A stretch of 64,000 bases of DNA, from NCBI GenBank assembly GCA_963727035.1, contig CAVSEY010000006.1:186001-250000 (forward strand). The letters run 5' to 3'. The stretch's first letter is position 1. Every line of letters starts with the position of its first letter. The stretch is from Rhodoblastus sp963727035 (GTDB lineage: Bacteria; Pseudomonadota; Alphaproteobacteria; Rhizobiales; Beijerinckiaceae). The notes beneath the pieces are model-generated. The model was not told the origin of the DNA, searched no databases, and saw nothing but the letters and a program-made list of their open reading frames with translations. This document shows positions 8,066-17,936 of this stretch, piece after piece. Made by a program: the position numbers and the translations under genes.

Positions 8066-8671
8066 ATGGAAAAATTCACCAAATTGACCGGGGTCGCCGC
8101 GCCGTTGCCGATCACGAATATCGACACGGACATGATCATCCCGAAGCAATATCTGAAGACCATCGCCCGCACCGGCCTCGGCAAGGGCCTGTTTTCGGAA
8201 ATGCGATATCGCGAGGATGGGTCGGAAAACCCGGATTTCGTTCTCAACAAGCCGGCCTACCGCAAGGCGCAGATCCTGGTGGCCGAGGACAATTTCGGCT
8301 GTGGCTCGTCGCGCGAGCATGCGCCCTGGGCCCTGCTCGACTTCGGCATCCGCGCGATCATCTCGACCAGTTTCGCCGACATTTTCTACAATAATTGTTT
8401 CAAGAACGGCGTCCTGCCGATCAGGGTGTCGAAGGAAAACCTGGCCAAGCTGATGGACGACGCCGAGCGTGGCGCCAACGCAACACTCACGATCGACCTC
8501 GAAGCCCAGGAAATCCGTGGTCCCGACGGCGGCGTGGTGAAATTCGACATCGATCCGCATCGCAAGCAATGCCTGCTCGAAGGGCTCGACGACATCGGCC
8601 TGACGTTGGTGAAAGCGCCGAAAATCGCCGATTTCGAATCGCGGATGGCCAGCGCCCGCCCATGGATCTGA
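8066..8671 (+). CDS. leuD: 3-isopropylmalate dehydratase small subunit
   Basis: Swivelling-domain partner of LeuC in leucine biosynthesis. The 201 residues are the normal length. Motifs seen are NIDTDMIIPKQYLKTI, the substrate-binding segment NFGCGSSREHAPWAL, and NNCFKNGVLPI. The start is ATG 8066, preceded by a purine-rich AGGTAAGAAA stretch. It lies 89 bases after the zincin gene in the same direction and is followed by a transglycosylase gene after 44 bases. No leuB is in the window; it presumably lies elsewhere. Confidence 0.97.
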   Translation: MEKFTKLTGVAAPLPITNIDTDMIIPKQYLKTIARTGLGKGLFSEMRYREDGSENPDFVLNKPAYRKAQILVAEDNFGCGSSREHAPWALLDFGIRAIISTSFADIFYNNCFKNGVLPIRVSKENLAKLMDDAERGANATLTIDLEAQEIRGPDGGVVKFDIDPHRKQCLLEGLDDIGLTLVKAPKIADFESRMASARPWI

Positions 8672-8715
8672 TGTTTTCAGTTCTGCATGGCCGAGAATCA
8701 CGCTAAATTCGAGCC

Positions 8716-9894
8716 ATGAAGACTGAAATTCTCGCTCTTTCGCTTGTCCTCGCGCTCGGCCAGACGGCCCGCGCCGATTTTGCCTCGTGCAAGCAGACCA
8801 TCAAGGCGCAGGCGGCGGCCGAGGGCGTTTCCCAGGCCACGCTGTCCCGCGCCCTGGATGGTTTGCAACCTAATGACGCCGTCAGCTTTCTCGGCGCCCA
8901 GCCGGAATTTTCGACCCCGATCTGGGATTATATCGCCGGCCTCGTCGATGACGAGCGCGTGCGCGACGGGCGGGCGCGTTTTGCCGAATATCGCCAGGCG
9001 GCGCTGGCGGCGCAGCATCGTTTCGGCGTCGACGCGCCCGCGTTGATCGCCGTCTGGGGCGTCGAATCCGATTTCGGCCGCAGTTTCGGCGGCCGGCCGA
9101 TCATTCAGTCTTTGACCACTCTGGCCTGCATGCCCAACCGCCGCGCCGGCTATTTCCACGGCGAATTGCTCGCGGCGCTGAAAATCCTCGACCATGGCGA
9201 CGTCAAGCTTGAGGAATTCAACGGCTCCTGGGCGGGCGCCTTCGGCAACACCCAGTTCATGCCCTCGACCTTCCTGCGCCTCGCGGTCGACGGCGACGGC
9301 GACGGGCGGCGCGACGTGATCAATTCGGTTCCCGACGCGCTGGCCTCCACCGCCAATTTCCTCCATCACGCCGGCTGGGTTCCGGGTCTGCCCTGGGGCT
9401 TCGAGGTCCGGCTTCCCGCCGGCTATCGCGGGCTGTCGGGCTGGCGCGCGAAAAGGCCCTTGTCGTTCTGGGCCGCCCATGGGCTCGCGCATGTCAACGG
9501 CGCGCCCTTGTCGGGCGGCGGCGCCTATGGCCTGTTTCTGGCCGCGGGGCCGAACGGCCCCGCCTTCCTGGTGTCGCGGAATTTCGACGCCTTCTATTCC
9601 TATAACGCCGCCAAATCCTACGCCCTTGCGCTCGGCCTCCTGTCGGACCGCGTCAAAGGGGGCTCCGGGCTCGTTGCCCCCTGGCCGACCGACGACCCCG
9701 GCATCCCGCGGGTCGAGCGGCGCGAGGTTCAGACGCTGCTGGCCCAGCGCGGCTATGACATCGGCGGCAAGATCGACGGCGTGATGGGAACCAAAACCCG
9801 CGAGGCCATCGCCGATTATCAACGGCGGAGCGGCATGGAGCCCAACGGCCGCGCCAGCGTGAAGCTTCTGGCCGCGCTGCGTTCGGGAAGGTGA
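8716..9894 (+). CDS. lytic murein transglycosylase (MltB family) with peptidoglycan-binding domain
   Basis: A 392-residue exported enzyme that cleaves peptidoglycan glycan strands to 1,6-anhydro ends. It has a signal peptide (about 1-20, ending in ARA), an MltB-type SLT domain with the catalytic Glu117 in WGVESDFGRSFG, the motif GAFGNTQFMPSTFLRLA and the acidic loop DGDGDGRRD. A C-terminal PG_binding_1 domain spans about 330-392 (EVQTLLAQRGYDIGGKIDG). This is the common alphaproteobacterial form. It ends three bases from the convergent TPM gene, so no separate terminator space exists. Confidence 0.92.
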   Translation: MKTEILALSLVLALGQTARADFASCKQTIKAQAAAEGVSQATLSRALDGLQPNDAVSFLGAQPEFSTPIWDYIAGLVDDERVRDGRARFAEYRQAALAAQHRFGVDAPALIAVWGVESDFGRSFGGRPIIQSLTTLACMPNRRAGYFHGELLAALKILDHGDVKLEEFNGSWAGAFGNTQFMPSTFLRLAVDGDGDGRRDVINSVPDALASTANFLHHAGWVPGLPWGFEVRLPAGYRGLSGWRAKRPLSFWAAHGLAHVNGAPLSGGGAYGLFLAAGPNGPAFLVSRNFDAFYSYNAAKSYALALGLLSDRVKGGSGLVAPWPTDDPGIPRVERREVQTLLAQRGYDIGGKIDGVMGTKTREAIADYQRRSGMEPNGRASVKLLAALRSGR

Positions 9895-9897
9895 AAA

Positions 9898-10506
9898 TCA
9901 GTTCAGCCGAATGAGGTTGTCAGGCAGATCGTTGCCGCCCCTGTCCGGCGGCGCCGCGCGCGCCAGAAGGTCGCCGCAACGCGCGACCGCGTCGACGAAG
10001 CCCTCGGTGACCCGGCCCTCGCGCAAATGCGCGGTCATTTCCTCGACCGCTCCGCGCCAATCCGTTTCTGAAATCCGGTCGTCCAGCGCGCGATCAGCGA
10101 TGATTCGGGCGTAATGCTCGGCCAATGACACGAAAATCAGCACGCCCGCCCGGCTGCGGGTTGTTCCCAAGCCGCGCGCGAAAAATTGTTCGAGCGCGGC
10201 GGCGAAGGCCTGCCGCCGTTTCACCGCGCGCGGGGTCAGGGCGACGCCGAGCGGCGTCCAACCCAAAAGGAGGAGCGCGGCCACGAATATCCCGGTCTGG
10301 GCGGCGAAAACCACTTGCGCCGGCGTCTGGGTCCATTCGAGCAACAGCCAGGGCGCGACGAGGCCCAGGGCCGCCGCATAAAGCACGACAAAGGCGGAAG
10401 GATCACAGGAACGCCGGGCGAGGACGCAGACGATCTGGCCGCTGGTGCGCGATTCGGCCGCCCGCACGGCGGCGACGATCGCGGTTTCGTCCACTTTTGC
10501 CGACAT
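9898..10506 (-). CDS. TPM domain protein with two membrane helices
   Basis: A 202-residue protein with an N-terminal TPM-type segment (VAAVRAAESRTSGQIVCVLA), two central membrane helices (about 39-60 and 64-82) and a soluble C-terminal part (SRAGVLIFVSLAEHYARIIAD). The TPM domain is widespread in bacterial membrane proteins and in the plant photosystem repair protein TLP18.3, but its bacterial role is poorly known. ATG 10506 overlaps the stop of the preceding TPM gene (TGATG), so the two are translationally coupled. Order lemA - TPM - TPM, all on the minus strand, indicates one operon acting at the envelope. Confidence 0.8.
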   Translation of the reverse strand: MSAKVDETAIVAAVRAAESRTSGQIVCVLARRSCDPSAFVVLYAAALGLVAPWLLLEWTQTPAQVVFAAQTGIFVAALLLLGWTPLGVALTPRAVKRRQAFAAALEQFFARGLGTTRSRAGVLIFVSLAEHYARIIADRALDDRISETDWRGAVEEMTAHLREGRVTEGFVDAVARCGDLLARAAPPDRGGNDLPDNLIRLN

Positions 10507-11285
10507 CACCAATCCCCTGAGGCGCCGCCACCGCCCGACGAGCCGCCGCCGCCTGAAAAACCGCCGAAGTCGCCCCCGGAAAAGCCGCCGCCCCCACTGC
10601 TGGACCGGCCGGGCCCCGGCAGAAAGATGAACGGGCCGCCGCCGCCTCCGCCGCGCCGGCCGCCGTCGCGGCTGCTGCGCCATAAAATGAAGATGACCAG
10701 AGCGACGATGAGGAAGGGAAGGATCGCGCCGAAGGCATTGTCAGGCTGATCGGGACGAACCTGCGGCTTTTTCGTCCATTCGCTCGAATCGGTCGTCAAA
10801 ATCGTGATGACGTCGTCGACGCCCCGGGTGATCCCGCCCGCGAAATCGCCCGCCTTGAAGCGTGGCGCGATGGCGTTGACGATGACGATCTTGGACAATG
10901 CGTCGGTGAGCGTGCCTTCGAGGCCATAGCCGACCTCGATCCTGACCTTTCTCTGCTTGGGCGCGACCAGCAGAAGAACGCCATTGTTCTTGGTTTTCTC
11001 GCCCAAAGCCCAGTGGCGGAACAATTCGTTGGCGTAGGGCTCGATTTCCTCGCCCTGGAGGGAGCTGACGGTGGCGACGACGAACTGGACGCCCGACTTC
11101 TGTTCGAGGTCGGCGAGCTTGGTTTCCAGAGCCTGCTTCACATCCGGCGCCAGCAGATTGGCCTGATCCACGACACGGCCGGTCAGCGCTGGAAAATCGG
11201 TCACGTCGGCGCGCAGCGCCGACGGAACGAGGGCGAGAGCCAAGGCCAGCGCGGCGAACAGCCAAAGCCGAAAGGCGCCGATCAC
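10506..11285 (-). CDS. exported TPM domain protein (YgcG type) with glycine-rich tail
   Basis: A 259-residue protein. It has a signal peptide (about 1-26, ending in PSALRA), a TPM domain (about 30-170: LTGRVVDQANLLAPDVKQAL, with VGYGLEGTLTDALSK later), one membrane helix (AFGAILPFLIVALVIFILW) and a Gly/Ser-rich tail ending in GASGDW. This layout is the standard YgcG-like form. The best start is GTG 11285, which gives a clean signal peptide and has GGAAA upstream; the open frame continues upstream but overlaps lemA. It is coupled to the second TPM gene by a one-base overlap and lies 83 bases after lemA. Confidence 0.85.
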   Translation of the reverse strand: MIGAFRLWLFAALALALALVPSALRADVTDFPALTGRVVDQANLLAPDVKQALETKLADLEQKSGVQFVVATVSSLQGEEIEPYANELFRHWALGEKTKNNGVLLLVAPKQRKVRIEVGYGLEGTLTDALSKIVIVNAIAPRFKAGDFAGGITRGVDDVITILTTDSSEWTKKPQVRPDQPDNAFGAILPFLIVALVIFILWRSSRDGGRRGGGGGGPFIFLPGPGRSSSGGGGFSGGDFGGFSGGGGSSGGGGASGDW

Positions 11286-11368
11286 ACGGTTTCCGCATGA
11301 TTCATGCGCAATCGGTATTTTGCGCCGGATTTGCGCAAGGGTCTGCGGCACGAGCGCCCCGAAACCGG

Positions 11369-11965
11369 TCAGAATTTCACCTGCGGCGGCTTCTCCGCGC
11401 CGTCGGTCGCGGTGAAAGTCGCCATCGGCTTCTTGTTGCGAAACACGGTCATCGCCCACAGCATGGACGGGAAGGTTTCGAGCGTCAGATTATAATCGCG
11501 CACTGCGGCGATATAATCGCGCCGGGCGACCGCGATACGGTTTTCCGTGCCTTCGAGCTGCGATTGCAGCGCCAGAAAATTCTGGTTCGATTTCAGATCG
11601 GGATAATTCTCGCTGACCGCCAGCAGCCGACCGAGCGCCCCTGAAAGCTGGTTCTGGGCGTCCTGGAATTGCTTAAGCTTGGCAGGATCGGTGAGCTGAG
11701 AAGCGTCGATCTGAACCCGCGTCGCCTTGGCGCGGGCCTCGACCACGGCGGTCAGCACATCCTTTTCCTGCTTGGCGTAGCCCTGCACGGTCGCCACCAG
11801 ATTGGGGATCAGATCGGTGCGGCGCTGGTAATTGTTCTGCACGTCCGCCCAGCGCGCCTTGGCGGTCTCCTCGGCGGTGGGAATGGTGTTGTAGCCACAG
11901 GCCGACAGGCCCAGCCCGACGAGGGCGACAGCGACAATGTTGCGCAGACGCGACGAAAAGGACAT
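11369..11965 (-). CDS. lemA: LemA family lipoprotein
   Basis: A 198-residue LemA-fold envelope protein. It has a lipoprotein signal (lipobox LSAC, Cys23) followed by the LemA helical domain with ARWADVQNNYQRRTDLIPNL, YAKQEKDVLTAVVEARA and DYNLTLETFPSMLWA. It is first in a lemA-TPM-TPM operon, a recurrent association in Proteobacteria whose function is not settled. The start is ATG 11965; the longer open frame begins with a TTG and has no family similarity. Confidence 0.9.
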   Translation of the reverse strand: MSFSSRLRNIVAVALVGLGLSACGYNTIPTAEETAKARWADVQNNYQRRTDLIPNLVATVQGYAKQEKDVLTAVVEARAKATRVQIDASQLTDPAKLKQFQDAQNQLSGALGRLLAVSENYPDLKSNQNFLALQSQLEGTENRIAVARRDYIAAVRDYNLTLETFPSMLWAMTVFRNKKPMATFTATDGAEKPPQVKF

Positions 11966-12059
11966 GGCGATTCTTTCTCGGAAAAAAAGACGCTGGGCGC
12001 GCCGAAAGCACGCCAATTTAAGCGGGCTTTGGCGGTCAGGCCAGCGCAAACACGGCTGT

Positions 12060-13037
12060 TCATGGAATCGAAAGCAGGATTTTTCCGCGCGCCTTGCGCT
12101 CCTTGAGCAGGTTCAAAGCCTTGGCGATGTCATGGAGCGGGAGCACCTCATCGACATGGGCTGAAATGATCCCTTTGGCGGCCCAATCGAAGATTCGCGC
12201 CATATTCCGGCGATGCGCCTCGGGCTCTCGCTTGACGAATTCTCCCCAGAACACGCCGAGAATGGCGCAACCTTTCAACAAGGGCAGGTTCAGGGGGATT
12301 TTCGGGATCTCGCCCGAGGCGAAGCCGACGACGAGAAAACGTCCCTTCCAGGCCATGGCGCGCAGGGCCGCCTCGCTGAAGGCGCCGCCGATGGCGTCAT
12401 AGACGCAATCCACGCCTTTGCCGCCGGTGCGGAGTTTCAGGCCTTCCTTGAGATCGTCCTTCAAATAATCCAGGCCCTCATGGGCGCCGTGCCGCTGGGC
12501 GAAATCGAGCTTTTCCGGCGACGAGGCGCAGGCGATGACATGAGCGCCGAGCGCGGCGCCGATTTCGACCGCCGCCAGGCCGACGCCGCCGGAGGCGCCC
12601 AGAACGGCGAGGGTCTCGCCCGGCCGCAAATCGGCCCGCTGCACCAGAGCGTGCATCGTCGCGCCATAGGTGATGAAAAGCCCCGCAGCGCGGTCGTCGC
12701 TCAGCCCATCGGGAACGGGGGTGAGAAGTGAGGCCGGCAAGGCGAGACGCGACCGCGCCGCGCCATGGGAGCAATAGCCGGCGACGCGCTGGCCGACCGC
12801 AAGGCCTTCCACGCCATCGCCCAAGCCCATGACTTTTCCGCAGAATTCGCCGCCCGGCGAGAAGGGCAGGGCAGGCTTGACCTGATATTTGTTCTCGATG
12901 ATCAGCGTATCGAAAAAATTCAGCGCCACGCGCGAGGGTTCGACCAGAACCTCGCCCGGACCAGGAACCGGGTCGGGCAATTCGCGCAGGACCAGGCTTT
13001 CCGGCGGTCCATATTGTTCACAAAGTGCTGCGATCAT
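12060..13037 (-). CDS. quinone oxidoreductase-like zinc-type alcohol dehydrogenase (MDR family)
   Basis: A 325-residue NADPH-dependent medium-chain reductase of the quinone oxidoreductase type. It has a GroES-like N-terminus (PGEVLVEPSRVALNFFDTLI), the nucleotide-binding motif GASGGVGLAAVEIGAALGA and a C-terminal segment DIAKALNLLKERKARGKILL. It lacks the structural zinc cysteine cluster, as in the QOR subfamily. ATG 13037 has GGAAG upstream. It is divergent from the IalB-like gene across 173 bases. The actual substrate (quinone, enone or acryloyl-CoA type) cannot be told from the sequence. Confidence 0.85.
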   Translation of the reverse strand: MIAALCEQYGPPESLVLRELPDPVPGPGEVLVEPSRVALNFFDTLIIENKYQVKPALPFSPGGEFCGKVMGLGDGVEGLAVGQRVAGYCSHGAARSRLALPASLLTPVPDGLSDDRAAGLFITYGATMHALVQRADLRPGETLAVLGASGGVGLAAVEIGAALGAHVIACASSPEKLDFAQRHGAHEGLDYLKDDLKEGLKLRTGGKGVDCVYDAIGGAFSEAALRAMAWKGRFLVVGFASGEIPKIPLNLPLLKGCAILGVFWGEFVKREPEAHRRNMARIFDWAAKGIISAHVDEVLPLHDIAKALNLLKERKARGKILLSIP

Positions 13038-13210
13038 TGAAATTCTTCCCAAATCGAGGCAGTTTCTGCGTCGAGGCGCATCGCGGAAGTCGGATTTTTG
13101 CCTGTTTCGCCACTTATGCGTCGGCGTCGCAGATTTTCCAGCTCACCGAAAATGACGCTATGATCCTCTCGGCTGATTCGCTCCCTCAACCTTAAGCCAA
13201 TGGTCGCTTC

Positions 13211-13834
13211 ATGATCGCTTCCGCTTCCTTCCGCGCGCGCAATCTCTTCGTTGGCGCCGCTGTGGCCTTCGTTCTCGCTCTTGGGCCCGGCCACGGCGCT
13301 TTGGCCAAGGAAAAGACCAGTCATACCAAGAACGCAAAAGCCAAGACGGCAAATGACGCCAAAACGACCAAGGGAAAGGAAAAGGACGCCAAATCGGGCA
13401 AAGCCTTGCAACTGGGAGCCTTCGGCGAGTGGGGCGCCTATGCGACCCAAGGCAAAGCCAAGACCTGCTACGCCCTTGCGCAGCCCAAGACCCGCGAGCC
13501 GTCCTCGCCGAAACGCGACCCCGCTTATATTTTCATTTCGACCCGCCCGGCGGAAAACGTCAAAAGCGAAATCTCGTTCATCATGGGCTTTCCGATGAAG
13601 GACGGCAGCGAGGCCACGGCGGAAGTCGGCTCGTCGTCCTTCACCCTGATCGCCAAGGGCTCCGACGCCTGGGTGAAAAACCCCGCCGAGGAGAGTCGCC
13701 TGATCGAGGCGATGAAAAGACATGCCAAACTGACGGTGAAGGCGACCTCGGCCAAGGGCAAGACCACGACCGACACCTATGTCCTGTCCGGGCTCGGCCA
13801 AGCGCTCGATAAGGCGCACAAGGCCTGCAATTAA
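13211..13834 (+). CDS. invasion-associated locus B (IalB) family exported protein
   Basis: A 207-residue secreted protein. The signal peptide is about residues 1-32 (hydrophobic FVGAAVAFVLALGPG, then a probable cut after ALA). A Lys-rich linker follows (about 33-64), then the IalB-like domain with GEWGAYATQGKAKTCYALAQ and the beta-rich segment SEISFIMGFPMKDG; Cys84 and Cys206 could form a disulphide. IalB-like proteins are common in Rhizobiales and mostly uncharacterised, despite the name taken from Bartonella. No partner gene is adjacent. Promoter space is shared with the divergent reductase gene. Confidence 0.7.
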   Translation: MIASASFRARNLFVGAAVAFVLALGPGHGALAKEKTSHTKNAKAKTANDAKTTKGKEKDAKSGKALQLGAFGEWGAYATQGKAKTCYALAQPKTREPSSPKRDPAYIFISTRPAENVKSEISFIMGFPMKDGSEATAEVGSSSFTLIAKGSDAWVKNPAEESRLIEAMKRHAKLTVKATSAKGKTTTDTYVLSGLGQALDKAHKACN

Positions 13835-14000
13835 CGGTCGTTTGCTCCCGCCGGCCGGCGTTTTGCCCCAAGGTCGCAGGACCAAAGTGTGACGCGCGAC
13901 CCGCTTGTCGGCATTCGAACCGTTGGTCCATAATGCGCGCTGATTGATCGGCGCGCGTCGCACCCAAGCGGCGGCGGCCGTTCTGTTTGGGAGGAAATCG

Positions 14001-15939
<1,939 letters not shown>

Positions 15940-16134
15940 ATTTTCCAGCCTCGCCTTTCCATGCGAGCCGGGCGAGACATCGTCCGGCTCCAATATTTCG
16001 ATCTTTCGAGAAATTTTACCAAACGGGCGAAATTCCGGCGGAGTGTGGCGCCGGCGTCCTAGTTTTAACGGCCATTTGACGGCAGCCTGCGAAGAATCGT
16101 CGGGTCGGGCGATCTTGCCTGTCGGAGAATGATT

Positions 16135-16662
16135 ATGTTTGCTTTCAAGAGCTTGCGGGCGGCGGCTCTGTCTGGCGCCGCGCTTTTCGGCTTTTCCATG
16201 CCCAACGCCGCCAGCGCCCATACCCGCGTCGTGGCCTTCGCCTCGTCTTACGGGGCCGGAACGATCGTCATCAGCATGAGCCAGCGCAGGCTCTTTTACG
16301 TCCTCGATGACGGCCGAGCGATCGAATATCCCGTCGCCGTCGCCAAGCCCGGCAAGGAATGGCTGGGATCGGCCCGTATCGCAGGCAAATATTCCCATCC
16401 CGACTGGTCGCCGCCGGCGGTCGTCAGGCACGACCATCCGAACCTGCCCAACTTCATCCCTGGCGGATCGCCGCGCAACCCGATGGGTGTCGCCGCCATG
16501 ACGCTGGATCGCGACCAGATCGCGATCCACGGCACGACCCAGCACATGCGCGCCTCGATCGGGACGCGCGCCTCTTATGGCTGCATCCGCATGCTGAATG
16601 AGGATGTCGCCGATCTCTATGATCGCGTTGGAGTCGGCACGCCGGTCGTGATGCGGCCCTGA
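16135..16662 (+). CDS. L,D-transpeptidase (YkuD/ErfK family)
   Basis: A 175-residue periplasmic enzyme that makes 3-3 peptidoglycan cross-links or attaches proteins to the wall. It has a signal peptide (about 1-28, ending in AASA) and a YkuD domain with VISMSQRRLFYVLDDGRAIE, then the active site with His132 (AIHGTT) and catalytic Cys150 in RASYGCIRM. The usual SHGC is SYGC here. ATG 16135 has GGAG seven bases upstream; the ATG at 16129 is too close to that site. It is convergent with gluQRS, 22 bases away. Confidence 0.9.
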   Translation: MFAFKSLRAAALSGAALFGFSMPNAASAHTRVVAFASSYGAGTIVISMSQRRLFYVLDDGRAIEYPVAVAKPGKEWLGSARIAGKYSHPDWSPPAVVRHDHPNLPNFIPGGSPRNPMGVAAMTLDRDQIAIHGTTQHMRASIGTRASYGCIRMLNEDVADLYDRVGVGTPVVMRP

Positions 16663-16684
16663 CGGGCCGCATTTTGCGCCGCGC

Positions 16685-17590
16685 TTAAAGTTCCACCTGC
16701 ATCCGGCGCGACAGTTCCGCGCGAATATCGATCGCCGAAAGGCCTTGCTTGCGCAAGTCGCGCAGGCTGGGCGACGATTTGCTCTTGGATAATTTTCGTC
16801 CCTCGTCGTCGAGCACGAGACGATGGTGATGATAGGATGGCGTGCGCAGGCCGAGAAGCGCCTGCAACAGCCGATGCAATCCCGTCGCGGGCTCGATGTC
16901 GGCGCCGCGAACCACGTCGGTGACGCCTTGGGCGTGGTCATCCAGGACGCAGGCGAGGTGGTAGGAGGCCGGCGCGTCACGGCGTCCGATCAAGGCGTCG
17001 CCCCAGGCCGAAGGCGCCGCCGCGACGATTCGGGCCGCGTCGCCTTCATGGAATTCGCGATAGGACAAAGGTCCGGCAACCTCCTCTGAAGCCTTCTCCA
17101 TGTCGAGGCGCCATGAGAATCGCGCCCCGGCCTCGATGCGGGCTTTTCGCCGTCCGGCGGTCAAATCGCGGCACGTTCCCGGGTAAATGAAGGCGCGATC
17201 GGGATCGCGCGGCCAATCCGGCGTGGCCCCGCAGTTTTTCGTGATTTCCCCGCGGGAACAGAAACAGGGGTAAACGAGCCCCCGACGCGCCAGATCCTCC
17301 AAAGCCGCGCGATGGTCCGCCAAGTGCTCGGATTGGCGGCGCGGCGTCCCCGACCAGGCGAAGCCCAGCCAGTCGAGGTCTTCGATCAAGGCGTCTTCAT
17401 AAAGGCGGCGCGACCGCTCGGGGTCAATGTCCTCGATGCGCAACAGCAGGGTTCCGCTGCAAGCGCGCGCCGATTTGAGATTGAACAGCGCCGAAAATGC
17501 GTGGCCCAGATGAAGAAAGCCGTTGGGCGACGGCGCGAAGCGAAAGACGCGCGCGCCTTCCGGGCCGGGGCCTGCGCCAATGCCCGTCAT
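16685..17590 (-). CDS. gluQRS: glutamyl-Q tRNA(Asp) synthetase
   Basis: A 301-residue paralogue of the catalytic half of glutamyl-tRNA synthetase that glutamylates queuosine at the wobble position of tRNA-Asp. The class I signatures are present: the HIGH-type motif HLGH (residues 27-30, after RFAPSPNGFL) and the KMSKS-type motif KLSKS near residue 265. The zinc-binding CFC motif (YPCFCSRGE) is visible. The anticodon-binding domain is missing, which separates it from GltX. The start is ATG 17590; the SDHAF4-like gene ends three bases upstream in the same direction, so the two are probably co-transcribed. Confidence 0.92.
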   Translation of the reverse strand: MTGIGAGPGPEGARVFRFAPSPNGFLHLGHAFSALFNLKSARACSGTLLLRIEDIDPERSRRLYEDALIEDLDWLGFAWSGTPRRQSEHLADHRAALEDLARRGLVYPCFCSRGEITKNCGATPDWPRDPDRAFIYPGTCRDLTAGRRKARIEAGARFSWRLDMEKASEEVAGPLSYREFHEGDAARIVAAAPSAWGDALIGRRDAPASYHLACVLDDHAQGVTDVVRGADIEPATGLHRLLQALLGLRTPSYHHHRLVLDDEGRKLSKSKSSPSLRDLRKQGLSAIDIRAELSRRMQVEL

Positions 17591-17593
17591 GGA

Positions 17594-17806
17594 TCAGAAA
17601 TCGCTGGCAATGCCCTTGCGCTCCCAATCGCCGTAGCGGATCGGCTCGGGACCTTTCGGTCCATTGACCTCCGGCGGCAGATCGGGCGCTTTCGTTTGTC
17701 GGCGCCGCTCCTCGGCCTCCGCCAATGCGCGTTGTGCTTCAGGAGAGAGTTTTTTCGTTTTTTCGGCAAGACTGGTCCCTGCCGCGAGATTTTCGTTTTC
17801 GGACAT
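17594..17806 (-). CDS. DUF1674 / SDHAF4-like succinate dehydrogenase assembly factor
   Basis: A 70-residue protein with the unmistakable C-terminal signature GPKGPEPIRYGDWERKGIAS. Its mitochondrial homologue SDHAF4 (Sdh8) protects the flavinylated SdhA subunit before complex II is assembled. The N-terminal half is a charged helix (SPEAQRALAEAEERRRQT). It lies three bases before gluQRS on the same strand and is divergent from rsmB. The function is inferred from the eukaryotic family. Confidence 0.88.
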   Translation of the reverse strand: MSENENLAAGTSLAEKTKKLSPEAQRALAEAEERRRQTKAPDLPPEVNGPKGPEPIRYGDWERKGIASDF

Positions 17807-17936
17807 GGCCAGTTCCCGTCCCTCGGTCGCGGCGACGCACGTTTCTATGGCCGCGCCGCTGTGGTAAAAATTAGATCAGGCCGATTCTTTTAGTTGAAAC
17901 CCACCTTCTTGCAACACCGACCTGATCACGGGGCGA

